DNA of 64,000 bases, taken from positions 248,001 to 312,000 of the forward strand of contig NZ_AUJK01000002.1 in the NCBI RefSeq assembly GCF_000424185.1, given 5' to 3'. A program made the position numbers and the translations under genes. The notes beneath the pieces were generated by a model that worked only from the letters and a program-made list of their open reading frames with translations, made no database searches and was not told the DNA's origin. The DNA is from Prevotella sp. AGR2160. Its GTDB lineage: Bacteria; Bacteroidota; Bacteroidia; Bacteroidales; Bacteroidaceae. Shown piece after piece: positions 7,398 to 15,329 of this stretch. The first letter of the stretch is position 1, and each line of letters starts with the position of its first letter.

Positions 7398-8423
7398 TTA
7401 TTTGAATGTTACTTTAGAGAAAGCGGGGATGTCGATGGGCGCGAAGTCGTTGTCGCGGTACTTGAACGTACCGACACAGGCGATCATCGCGGCATTATCC
7501 GTGGTGTAACTGAACTTCGGGATGTAGATCGTCCAGCCATACTTGGCGGCATGCTCGCGGAAGGCATTGCGCAGACCGTTGTTGGCACTCACGCCACCGG
7601 CCACGGCAACATGCTTGATGCCCGTCTGCTTCACGGCGAGGCGCAGCTTCTTCATCAGGATATCGACGATGGTATGTTCCAGACTGGCCGCGAGGTCCTG
7701 CTTGTGATGCTCCACAAAGTCGGGATCCTCAGCCACCCACTTGCGTAGGTTATAGAGGAAGCTCGTCTTCAGTCCCGAGAAACTGTAGTCGAGACCGGGG
7801 ATATGAGGCTCACTGAACTTGTAAGCCAGCGGATTGCCCTGACGGGCGAGCTTGTCGATGATCGGACCGCCGGGATAGCCGAGGCCCATGACCTTCGAGC
7901 ATTTGTCGATGGCCTCACCGGCCGCATCGTCGATGGTCTGTCCGAGGACCTCCATATCATTATAGGCGTTGACCTTCACGATCTGACTGTTGCCGCCACT
8001 GACGAGGAGACAGATGAAGGGGAACGGCGGCATGTGGTTGTCGTCATCGCTCTCCTTAATATAATGGGCCATAACATGTCCCTGCAGATGGTTGACATCG
8101 ATGAGAGGGATATCCAGAGAACGGGCAAAACCCTTGGCGAAGCTCACGCCCACAAGGAGGGAGCCCATGAGTCCGGGACCACGGGTGAAGGCGACGGCAC
8201 TCAGTTGTTCCTTCGTGATACCGGCACGCTTGATGGCCTGGTCGACCACGGGCACGACATTCTGCTGGTGCGCCCGCGAGGCCAGTTCAGGGACGACACC
8301 GCCATAGGCGCGGTGCACCTCCTGCGATGCCGTGACATTGCTCAGGATGACTCCATTGCGCAGGACGGCGGCAGAGGTATCGTCACATGAGGACTCGATA
8401 CCTAAGATATATATATTTTCCAT
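7398..8423 (-). CDS. tsaD: tRNA N6-adenosine threonylcarbamoyltransferase TsaD
   Basis: 341 residues, the usual length. The ASKHA-fold signature ILGIESSCDDTSAAV opens the protein, the metal-binding HLQGH (HxxxH) lies near residue 114, and LVSGGNSQ and VAGGVSANN follow. TsaD is the transferase of the t6A37 modification system for ANN-decoding tRNAs, working with TsaB, TsaC and TsaE, none of which is in this window. It lies three bases after map and four before pncC. Confidence 0.97.
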   Translation of the reverse strand: MENIYILGIESSCDDTSAAVLRNGVILSNVTASQEVHRAYGGVVPELASRAHQQNVVPVVDQAIKRAGITKEQLSAVAFTRGPGLMGSLLVGVSFAKGFARSLDIPLIDVNHLQGHVMAHYIKESDDDNHMPPFPFICLLVSGGNSQIVKVNAYNDMEVLGQTIDDAAGEAIDKCSKVMGLGYPGGPIIDKLARQGNPLAYKFSEPHIPGLDYSFSGLKTSFLYNLRKWVAEDPDFVEHHKQDLAASLEHTIVDILMKKLRLAVKQTGIKHVAVAGGVSANNGLRNAFREHAAKYGWTIYIPKFSYTTDNAAMIACVGTFKYRDNDFAPIDIPAFSKVTFK

Positions 8424-8426
8424 AAC

Positions 8427-9293
8427 TTATTCTGATAATACTTCCACGCCGGTCTCCGTCATGAGGAAGGTATGCTCCCACTGGGCGCTCGGCTTCTCGT
8501 CACCGCTGATAACCTCCCAGCCGTAAGGATCGTCGGCATCAATGAATACTTTCCACGTGCCCATGTTGATCATCGGCTCAATGGTGAAGACCATACCGGG
8601 AACTAGGAGCATGCCCGTGCCCTTATGACCGTAATGGAGGATATCGGGCTCCTCATGCATGGCCAGGCCGACACCATGACCGCAGAGATCACGGACGACA
8701 CCATAATGGTATTTCTCGGCATGCTTCTGAATGGCATGGCCGATATCACCGACAAAGCAGTAAGGTTTGGCGGCCTCAGCTCCGATCTCCAGACATTCTT
8801 TCGTCACTCGGACGAGCTGTTCCTTCTCCGGCGTCGTCTTGCCACCGATGATGAACATGCGGGAGGCGTCACCGAAGAAACCGTTGTAGTCGAGGGTCAT
8901 ATCGACATTCACGATATCACCTTCCTGCAGCACGTCCTCTTTCTTGGGAATACCATGGCAGACCACCTCATTAATACTCGTACATACGCTCTTGGGGAAT
9001 CCTTCATAGTTGAGACAGGAGGGGTGACAGCCGTGGTCCTCACAATATTGCATACAGATATCGTCAATCTCCTGGGTGTTCATACCCGGATGAATAGCGG
9101 CGGCAACGGCATCGAGACAACCGGTATTGAGCTTTCCGGCAATACGGATGCCCTCGATCTGCTCCGGCGTCTTCACCATCTCACGTGTCGGCACCTCTTT
9201 GCCCTTGTTCTCCCAGTACATAATCTTCTTGTCCATCTCCGTGGGCTCCTGACCGGGAAGGCAGTGCCATCTTCTTTTCTTCTTGAAAATCAT
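8427..9293 (-). CDS. map: Type I methionine aminopeptidase
   Basis: 288 residues. The pita-bread fold and metal ligands are visible: Asp in VDMTLDYNG and FFGDASR, His in DLCGHGVG, Glu in TIEPMI and a further C-terminal Glu. An N-terminal extension of about 40 residues (MIFKKKRRWHCLPGQEP...) precedes the catalytic domain that starts near VKTPEQIEGIR; it is longer than in E. coli but common in Bacteroidota. It removes initiator Met. First gene of map-tsaD-pncC. Confidence 0.95.
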   Translation of the reverse strand: MIFKKKRRWHCLPGQEPTEMDKKIMYWENKGKEVPTREMVKTPEQIEGIRIAGKLNTGCLDAVAAAIHPGMNTQEIDDICMQYCEDHGCHPSCLNYEGFPKSVCTSINEVVCHGIPKKEDVLQEGDIVNVDMTLDYNGFFGDASRMFIIGGKTTPEKEQLVRVTKECLEIGAEAAKPYCFVGDIGHAIQKHAEKYHYGVVRDLCGHGVGLAMHEEPDILHYGHKGTGMLLVPGMVFTIEPMINMGTWKVFIDADDPYGWEVISGDEKPSAQWEHTFLMTETGVEVLSE

Positions 9294-9315
9294 ATCTAAA
9301 ATTTTAAATATGCTG

Positions 9316-9323
9316 CAAAATTA
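9316..9323 (-). promoter_or_regulatory. map -7 element
   Basis: TAATTTTG on the minus strand, 22 nt before the map ATG. No consensus -33 is seen at the right distance, so this is only a partial promoter. Confidence 0.4.
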
Positions 9324-9393
9324 CTGATTTTTCGGGACCGATCATCATATCATCCCTTATCTTAACAATTTTTTAGGATGTGAGGGCATTGTC

Positions 9394-9443
9394 GCTTTCT
9401 TGTGCTTGCAAAGCACAAGCACACGACGGCAAGCCATTCAACA
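9394..9443 (-). repeat. Palindromic repeat, family C (copy 2)
   Basis: Starts seven bases beyond the metH stop. It differs from 3571-3620 at four of 50 positions. Two differences are a compensatory pair in the stem (CTTGTGC/GCACAAG here, CTTGCGC/GCGCAAG there), which argues that the hairpin itself is maintained. Confidence 0.8.
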
Positions 9444-9450
9444 CCAGGAA

Positions 9451-12237
9451 TTACGAGAACAGGTCGAGCTTGTTGGCGCGGGCGGCCTCCAGGCTCGAGA
9501 GCTTCTCTTTCTTCTGACCCTGCGAGACGGCATAGTCATCACGGAGCTGCTGTTGCGCGGCCTTCAGTTCGGCGATATATTCCGGCCTACGCTGAGGATC
9601 CATGAGGTTGGCGGCGATGAGCGGCGGCTGCGAGGCATCCTTCGTCCAGATGACAGGACCATCGTAGACGGGCGCGATCTTCAGCGCTACATGGAGGGCA
9701 CTCGTCGTGGCACCACCGATGAGGATAGGTATCGTGAGGCCAGCGGCTTTCATCGCCTCAGCGGTATGTACCATCTCGTCGAGCGACGGCGTGATCAAGC
9801 CACTCAGTCCGACGAAGTCGACATGCTCTTCCTTCGCCTTCTTCACGATCTGCTCCGGCGGCACCATGACGCCGAGGTCGATAACCTCATAGTTGTTACA
9901 GGCGAAGATAACGCCGACGATGTTCTTGCCGATATCGTGGACATCGCCCTTCACCGTGGCCAACAGCACCTTGCCCGCCGTGGCGACACCCTCCGTCTTC
10001 TCGGCCTCGATATACGGCTGGAGGATGGCGACGGCCTGCTTCATCGTGCGGGCGGTCTTGACGACCTGCGGGAGGAACATCTTTCCCGATCCGAAGAGGT
10101 CGCCGACGATATTCATACCACGCATCAGCGGGTCCTCGATGATATTCACGGCATGGGGATACTGCTTGAGTGCCTCATGGAGATCCTCGTCAAGGTAGTT
10201 GCCGATACCCTTGCGGAGGGCATAGGCCAGCCGGTCGTCGAGACTCTCCTTGCGCCAGGCCTCCTCTTCAGGGGCAGCGGCAGCAGTCCCTGCCCCACCC
10301 TCGCGGGCAGCCTTGGCAGCGGCGGCCTCCTGCCGTTTCTGCTCGGCGAGTTCGATGAGATTCTCGGCGGCACCCTTCCGGCGGTTGAGGACGACATCCT
10401 CGATGATCTTCAACTCATCTTCGGGGATATCGGCATAAGTGATCTTCGTAGCGGGGTTGACAATACCGAAGTCCATGCCTTGCTGCGTGGCATAATAGAG
10501 GAAGACGGCATGCATGGCCTCACGGATGGCATTGATACCACGGAAAGAGAAACTCAGGTTGCTCACGCCGCCACTGACATGGGCACCGGGGAGATGCTGC
10601 TTAATCCATCCCGTAGCCTGGATGAAGTCGACGGCATAGTTGTCGTGTTCCTCCAGTCCCGTGGCAATGGAGAGGATATTCGGGTCGAAGATGATATCCA
10701 GCGGATTCATGCCGACCTTGTCGACGAGGATGCGATAGGACCGTTCGGCAATCTCGATCTTCCGCTCGTAAGTCGTGGCCTGTCCCACCTCATCGAAACA
10801 CATCACGACGACGGCGGCACCGAAGCGCTTCACGTCACGGGCATGGGCGATGAACTTCTCCTCCCCTTCCTTCAGGGAGATGGAGTTGACGATACACTTG
10901 CCCTGCATCGTCTTCAGTCCGGCGACGATGACATCCCATTTCGAGGAGTCGATCATCACGGGGACCTTCGCGATCTCGGGCTCCGAGGCGATCATATTGA
11001 GGAAATGAACCATCTCCTCCTTCGCGTCGAGGAGGCCGTCGTCCATATTGACATCGATGACGAGGGCACCATCAGCCACCTGCTTACGGGCGATGGTCAG
11101 CGCCTCCTCGTAATTTTTCTCTTTGATGAGACGGAGGAACTTCCTGCTGCCGGCAACATTACAGCGCTCGCCAACATTGACGAAACGCACCTCGGGCGTG
11201 ACATCGAGGAGCTCGAGACCTGAGAGCCACATCGTCGTCGGCTTCGGCGCCGGCACGTGGGGCTTGGCCTTCGCGGCATACGGCAGATAGGCCCGGATGA
11301 ACTCCGGCGTCGTACCGCAACAGCCGCCGACGATATTCACCAGTCCCTCCTCCATGAACTTCGCAACCTCCGGCGCCATCGACTCCGGCGTCTCGTCGTA
11401 CTCACCCATAGAGTTCGGCAGTCCGGCATTCGGATAGGCACTAATATAATAAGGTGCACGGGAGGCGAGCTCACGGAGATACGGGAGCATCTGCGGCGCG
11501 CCGAAGGAGCAGTTGAGTCCGACGGAGAAGATGGGATACGACGAGATAGAGGCCATGAAGGCGTCGAGGGTCTGTCCGCTGAGCGTCCGTCCGGCGAGGT
11601 CACTGATCGTCACACTGACCATGATCGGCAGATCAGGCTTGCCGGCACGCTCCCGCTCCTGCAAGGCGGCATCGATAGCGATCTTACAGTTGAGGGAGTC
11701 GAAGACCGTCTCGACGATGATGGCATCGACACCACCCTCTATGAGTGCGCCGATTTCCTCAGTATAAGCATCGAAGAGCTCGTCGTAGGTGAGGTCACGG
11801 GCCGCGGGATCACTGACATCAGGACTCATCGAACAGGTCTTGTTCGTCGGACCCACAGAACCGGCGACGAAGCGCGGATGATCGGACGTGGCGACCTTGT
11901 CGGCCTCCTCACGGGCCAGTCGTGCGCCCTCATAGGCCATCTCGCGGCAACAGTCTTCCAGATGATAGTCAGCCTGCGACACGCGCTGGGAAGAGAACGT
12001 GTTCGTCGTGATGATATCCGCCCCGGCGAGGAGGTATTCCCGAAGGATTTCCCGAATCACATCGGGGCGCGTGAGGTTGAGCATGTCGTTGTTGCCCTTC
12101 ATCTCCACCGTGGCATCACGGAACCGGGTCCCGCGGAAATCATCCTCCGTGAGGCCATACTTCTGAATCATCGTGCCCATGGCGCCATCCAGGATCACGA
12201 TGCGTTGTTGTACCAAATCTCTCAGTGTCTTCATCAA
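9451..12237 (-). CDS. metH: Cobalamin-dependent methionine synthase lacking the reactivation domain
   Basis: 928 residues against about 1200 for full-length MetH. In order: homocysteine-binding barrel (1 to about 330; zinc cysteines in VGLNCSFG and GGCCGTTP), pterin-binding barrel (about 350-610), cap, then the cobalamin domain with its lower-ligand motif GDVHDIGKN near residue 764. The protein ends about 50 residues after the cobalamin domain, so the SAM-dependent reactivation domain is absent. I see no separate reactivation gene nearby. The stop is intact and followed by a repeat, so this looks like the natural form. It starts eight bases after smpB. No B12 riboswitch fits between them. Confidence 0.93.
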   Translation of the reverse strand: MMKTLRDLVQQRIVILDGAMGTMIQKYGLTEDDFRGTRFRDATVEMKGNNDMLNLTRPDVIREILREYLLAGADIITTNTFSSQRVSQADYHLEDCCREMAYEGARLAREEADKVATSDHPRFVAGSVGPTNKTCSMSPDVSDPAARDLTYDELFDAYTEEIGALIEGGVDAIIVETVFDSLNCKIAIDAALQERERAGKPDLPIMVSVTISDLAGRTLSGQTLDAFMASISSYPIFSVGLNCSFGAPQMLPYLRELASRAPYYISAYPNAGLPNSMGEYDETPESMAPEVAKFMEEGLVNIVGGCCGTTPEFIRAYLPYAAKAKPHVPAPKPTTMWLSGLELLDVTPEVRFVNVGERCNVAGSRKFLRLIKEKNYEEALTIARKQVADGALVIDVNMDDGLLDAKEEMVHFLNMIASEPEIAKVPVMIDSSKWDVIVAGLKTMQGKCIVNSISLKEGEEKFIAHARDVKRFGAAVVVMCFDEVGQATTYERKIEIAERSYRILVDKVGMNPLDIIFDPNILSIATGLEEHDNYAVDFIQATGWIKQHLPGAHVSGGVSNLSFSFRGINAIREAMHAVFLYYATQQGMDFGIVNPATKITYADIPEDELKIIEDVVLNRRKGAAENLIELAEQKRQEAAAAKAAREGGAGTAAAAPEEEAWRKESLDDRLAYALRKGIGNYLDEDLHEALKQYPHAVNIIEDPLMRGMNIVGDLFGSGKMFLPQVVKTARTMKQAVAILQPYIEAEKTEGVATAGKVLLATVKGDVHDIGKNIVGVIFACNNYEVIDLGVMVPPEQIVKKAKEEHVDFVGLSGLITPSLDEMVHTAEAMKAAGLTIPILIGGATTSALHVALKIAPVYDGPVIWTKDASQPPLIAANLMDPQRRPEYIAELKAAQQQLRDDYAVSQGQKKEKLSSLEAARANKLDLFS

Positions 12238-12244
12238 ATCATTT

Positions 12245-12724
12245 TTAATAATGCTTCATTGCGCGGTCCATCTCCCGTTTGTCCTGCTTCTCGCGCAGCG
12301 TCTGTCGCTTGTCAAACTCATGCTTACCCTTTGCCAGGGCGATGTCGAGTTTCGCACGGCCATGCTCGTCGATGAAGAGGAGCGTAGGGACGATGGTGAA
12401 GCCAATCTGCTTCGAGTCCTCCTCCAGCCGGTGGATCTCGCGCTTCGTGAGCAACAACTTCCGGTCTCGGCGGGCCTCGTGGTTGGAGTAAGAACCATAG
12501 AAATAGGGTGAGATATTCATGCCCTTCACCCATACCTCACCTTTGTAGATCACGCAGAAGGAGTCGACGAGGGAGGCCTTGCCGTTGCGGATGGATTTGA
12601 TCTCCGTACCCGTCAGGGCGATACCGGCCGTATAGGTGTCGACAAACGTGTATTCAAAGGAGGCTTTTTTATTACGTATCTGTACCGGACTCTTCTTCCG
12701 GCGTTCCTGTTGTTCCTTATTCAT
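12245..12724 (-). CDS. smpB: tmRNA-binding protein SmpB
   Basis: 159 residues. Typical start of the fold ([20 protein letters not shown]), the [14 protein letters not shown] segment and a basic C-terminal tail ([11 protein letters not shown]) that enters the ribosome decoding site during trans-translation. Its start overlaps the DMP19-family stop by four bases (ATGA), so the two are translationally coupled; metH follows by seven bases. A plain housekeeping gene. Confidence 0.97.
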   Translation of the reverse strand: MNKEQQERRKKSPVQIRNKKASFEYTFVDTYTAGIALTGTEIKSIRNGKASLVDSFCVIYKGEVWVKGMNISPYFYGSYSNHEARRDRKLLLTKREIHRLEEDSKQIGFTIVPTLLFIDEHGRAKLDIALAKGKHEFDKRQTLREKQDKREMDRAMKHY

Positions 12725-13224
12725 GCTATCGTTCCGAAATTATCGATATGATCATCAATATAGGCAGCGACCTGTGCCGTCCATTCCTCCTCACGCTCCA
12801 CGAACTCGTCGTCGAAGGTGTCAAACTCGGGATACTTCTCGAAGAGGGCCATGAACTCCTCATCCGTGCAGTCGCGCGTCAGCTCCTCCCGGTATTTCTT
12901 GAAGAGCTTCTCCGAACGGCGCAGCCAGGAGCAGAGATCGGCGATGCCCCATTCGCGGAAGGCCTTGCTCGTGGGGTTGATCCAGATGAAGGGCCCGTAG
13001 CCGTTATGGATGAGCTGGATGAGTCCGCCGTCCATGACCTCCGTATGGAGGATGTCCCAGGCCAGCAGCGTGATCTGGTCGGCATTGAGGAGCGGCATAT
13101 TCTCCGCGTTCAGCTCCCCGCCGATCCCGTCCTTGATGGCCTTGATAAACACGTCCACGAAGGCGTCCATGCCCTCCTCCGCCGCCTTCCGGAGGTCCGC
13201 ATCCTTGAGGATAATTGTTGTCAT
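12721..13224 (-). CDS. DMP19/DUF4375 family protein
   Basis: 167 residues, acidic. The DMP19-like core is visible: a long helix region followed by [17 protein letters not shown], and a C-terminal part rich in Glu/Asp with [13 protein letters not shown]. The family is named after a Neisseria DNA-mimic protein, but most members are uncharacterised, so DNA mimicry is not established here. Its own promoter is at 13251-13281, and it overlaps smpB by four bases, placing it at the head of a DMP19-smpB-metH operon. Confidence 0.8.
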   Translation of the reverse strand: MTTIILKDADLRKAAEEGMDAFVDVFIKAIKDGIGGELNAENMPLLNADQITLLAWDILHTEVMDGGLIQLIHNGYGPFIWINPTSKAFREWGIADLCSWLRRSEKLFKKYREELTRDCTDEEFMALFEKYPEFDTFDDEFVEREEEWTAQVAAYIDDHIDNFGTIA

Positions 13225-13250
13225 ATCTTTAAATTGCTATTTTTACTTTG

Positions 13251-13281
13251 CAAAGATACGGATAAAAAATCAAATGACAAA
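13251..13281 (-). promoter_or_regulatory. DMP19-smpB-metH promoter
   Basis: Minus-strand TTTG (13278-13281), a 19-nt spacer and TATCTTTG (13251-13258), a full consensus match. The leader to 13224 is about 20 nt. Confidence 0.7.
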
Positions 13282-13330
13282 CGACGGAAAGAAAAATAAG
13301 GGTTAAAGAGTTAAAAAGATATACCTAAAA

Positions 13331-13362
13331 TATGGTATTTTCCAAACTTTTTAGTAACTTTG
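13331..13362 (+). promoter_or_regulatory. Promoter of the NifU-like/GGGtGRT operon
   Basis: TATG (13331-13334), a 20-nt spacer and TAACTTTG (13355-13362). The -7 box is consensus and the -33 box is weak. It implies a start codon at 13426, not an in-frame ATG at 13360 that would overlap the -7 box. Confidence 0.5.
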
Positions 13363-13425
13363 CGGTGCATTCGCAATATACAGAAACAAGAAAGTCAACT
13401 ATATTCAACAATTAAATTAGCGAAT

Positions 13426-14130
13426 ATGATTATTTATTCTAAGGAAGTTGACAACATGTGCGTTGTCAAAAAGGGCGCTTACCATGGCCCCGCTCCAATC
13501 CCTGAAGAAGGCAAATGGATTCAGGCAAAGGAGATCAAAGACATTTCTGGTTATACCCACGGTGTGGGTTGGTGTGCTCCCCAGCAGGGTGCCTGCAAAC
13601 TCTCTCTGAACATCAAGGAGGGCGTTATCGTAGAGTGCCTCATCGAGACCATCGGCTGCACGGGTATGACTCACTCTGCCGCTATGGCTTCTGAGATCCT
13701 GCCGGGTAAGACCATCCTCGAGGCCCTGAACACTGACCTCGTCTGCGATGCCATCAACACGGCTATGCGTGAGCTCTTCCTCCAGATCGTCTACGGTCGT
13801 TCTCAGAGCGCTTTCTCCGAGAATGGTCTCGCCGTCGGCGCTGGTCTTGAGGATCTTGGTAAGGGTCTTCGTTCCCAGACCGGTACTCTCTATGGCACGA
13901 TGGCCAAGGGTACACGTTATCTCGAGCTGACCGAGGGTTACATCACGAAGATGTTCCTCGACAAGGACGATCTGGTCTGTGGCTATGAGTATGTCCACCT
14001 GGGCAAGATGATGGAAGCCATCAAGAATGGTATGGACGCCAACGAGGCAGTGAAGAAGTTCACGGGCCGCTATGGTCGTACCACCGCTGACCAGGGTATT
14101 GTTAAATCTATCGACCCACGTAAAGAATAA
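13426..14130 (+). CDS. NifU-like iron-sulfur scaffold-type protein, partner of GGGtGRT
   Basis: 234 residues from the ATG at 13426 (MIIYSKEVDNMCVVKKG); the earlier in-frame ATG at 13360 overlaps the promoter. The centre resembles the IscU/NifU N-terminal fold: ACKLSLNIKEG, then GCTGMTHSAAMASEILPGK, then LVCDAI. Cysteines at 57, 78 and 107 sit roughly where scaffold ligands fall; others are at 12, 50, 71 and 185. Residues after about 130 have no IscU counterpart and end in a Gly/Arg-rich segment. Codon choice (GGT, CGT, GCT, TCT) differs from neighbours and suggests high expression. The second gene follows by 14 bp. Cluster assembly on this protein is inferred from the fold only. Confidence 0.85.
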   Translation: MIIYSKEVDNMCVVKKGAYHGPAPIPEEGKWIQAKEIKDISGYTHGVGWCAPQQGACKLSLNIKEGVIVECLIETIGCTGMTHSAAMASEILPGKTILEALNTDLVCDAINTAMRELFLQIVYGRSQSAFSENGLAVGAGLEDLGKGLRSQTGTLYGTMAKGTRYLELTEGYITKMFLDKDDLVCGYEYVHLGKMMEAIKNGMDANEAVKKFTGRYGRTTADQGIVKSIDPRKE

Positions 14131-14136
14131 GGAGGA
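14129..14136 (+). promoter_or_regulatory. Shine-Dalgarno-like site before the GGGtGRT gene
   Basis: AAGGAGGA lies eight bases before the ATG at 14145, a near-perfect anti-16S match in a phylum whose genes mostly lack one. Confidence 0.65.
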
Positions 14137-14144
14137 ACCACAGT

Positions 14145-15161
14145 ATGATTAGAAAAGTTTCGTATGAAAGCCAGGAGCGTCGTGAGGCTCAGGTCAACGC
14201 TGCCCTCCAGGCAAATGGTATCAAGAACCTCGAAGAGGCCAATGAAATCTGCGATAAGCTGGGTATCGATCCTTATCAGATCTGCGAGGACACACAGCGT
14301 ATCTGCTTTGAGAACGCCAAGTGGGCTTATGTAGCCGGTGCTGCCATCGCTATCAAGAAGGGCTGCAAGAGTGCTGCCGAGTGTGCCGAGGCTATCGGTA
14401 TCGGTCTGCAGGCTTTCTGTATCCCCGGTTCCGTTGCAGACGACCGTAAGGTTGGTCTGGGTCACGGTAATCTCGCTGCCCGTCTGCTCCGTGAGGAGAC
14501 GGAGTGCTTCGCTTTCCTCGCCGGTCACGAGTCTTTCGCTGCCGCTGAGGGTGCTATCAAGATTGCCGAGATGGCCAACAAGGTTCGCAAGAAACCGCTG
14601 CGTGTCATCCTCAACGGTCTGGGCAAGGATGCCGCACAGATCATCAGCCGTGTCAACGGTTTCACGTATGTGAAGACGAAGTTCGACTACTACACGAGCA
14701 AGCTGAATATTGTCGAGGAGATTCCTTACGGCAACAATCCTGCTCGTCTGAAGGTGAAGTGCTACGGCGCTGACGATGTCCGCGAAGGTGTCGCTATCCT
14801 GTGGCATGAGAATGTCGATGTCTCCATCACGGGTAACTCCACGAACCCGACACGTTTCCAGCATCCTGTTGCCGGTACGTACAAGAAGGAGCGCATTGCC
14901 GCTGGCAAGCCTTACTTCTCTGTTGCTTCCGGTGGTGGTACGGGTCGTACGCTGCACCCGGATAACATGGCTGCCGGTCCCGCTTCCTACGGTATGACCG
15001 ATACCATGGGCCGTATGCACAGTGACGCTCAGTTCGCCGGTTCTTCTTCCGTTCCTGCCCACGTAGAGATGATGGGATATCTGGGAATGGGTAACAACCC
15101 GATGGTCGGCGCTACCGTCGCCGTCGCCGTTCAGACCGACCTGCTGCTGAACAAGAAGTAA
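14145..15161 (+). CDS. GGGtGRT-family protein of unknown function
   Basis: 338 residues. The family name motif GGGTGRT is at 263-269, in SVASGGGTGRTLHPD, followed by the conserved SYGMTDTMGRMHSDAQFAGS block (split at 281-300) and GNNPMVGATVAV. Eight cysteines (36, 47, 54, 74, 80, 92, 121, 206) and several Gly-rich turns suggest a metal or nucleotide site, but no reaction is known to me. No signal peptide or membrane segment. It is paired with a NifU-like gene 14 bp upstream, preceded by a strong AAGGAGGA site and followed by a strong terminator. Codon use points to abundant protein. Confidence 0.9.
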   Translation: MIRKVSYESQERREAQVNAALQANGIKNLEEANEICDKLGIDPYQICEDTQRICFENAKWAYVAGAAIAIKKGCKSAAECAEAIGIGLQAFCIPGSVADDRKVGLGHGNLAARLLREETECFAFLAGHESFAAAEGAIKIAEMANKVRKKPLRVILNGLGKDAAQIISRVNGFTYVKTKFDYYTSKLNIVEEIPYGNNPARLKVKCYGADDVREGVAILWHENVDVSITGNSTNPTRFQHPVAGTYKKERIAAGKPYFSVASGGGTGRTLHPDNMAAGPASYGMTDTMGRMHSDAQFAGSSSVPAHVEMMGYLGMGNNPMVGATVAVAVQTDLLLNKK

Positions 15162-15172
15162 AATTATTCATT

Positions 15173-15220
15173 CATAAAAAAAATCCCGGGCATCTTACGA
15201 TGTCCGGGATTTTTTTTATG
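15173..15220 (+). terminator. Strong intrinsic terminator after the GGGtGRT gene
   Basis: A GC-rich stem (ATCCCGG / CCGGGAT) around CATCTTACGATGT, flanked by A- and T-tracts and by TTCATTCAT/ATGAATGAA outer arms. The T-run is eight bases. Confidence 0.9.
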
Positions 15221-15237
15221 AATGAATAATAATGGAC

Positions 15238-15308
15238 AACGGAAAATAGAAAATGGATAATGGAGGATGCCACCAGCATTATCCATTATCCATTTTCTAT
15301 TTTCCGTT
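15238..15308. repeat. Perfect 26-bp inverted repeat
   Basis: Arms 15238-15263 and 15283-15308 are exact reverse complements (AACGGAAAATAGAAAATGG... and back) around a 19-base loop. It sits between the GGGtGRT terminator and the stop of the converging PpiD-like gene; a second, smaller inverted repeat (TTCTAAACGGC/GCCGTTTAGAA) at 15311-15335 overlaps that stop. Confidence 0.85.
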
Positions 15309-15329
15309 TCTTCTAAACGGCAGAGCCGT

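Noticed and set aside
9400..11223. 607-codon frame antisense to metH
   Set aside because: Fully inside the metH coding region on the other strand, with no motif; metH has all its active-site motifs in the sense frame.
12238..12244. Cobalamin riboswitch before metH
   Set aside because: Only seven bases separate smpB and metH; no room for a B12 riboswitch.
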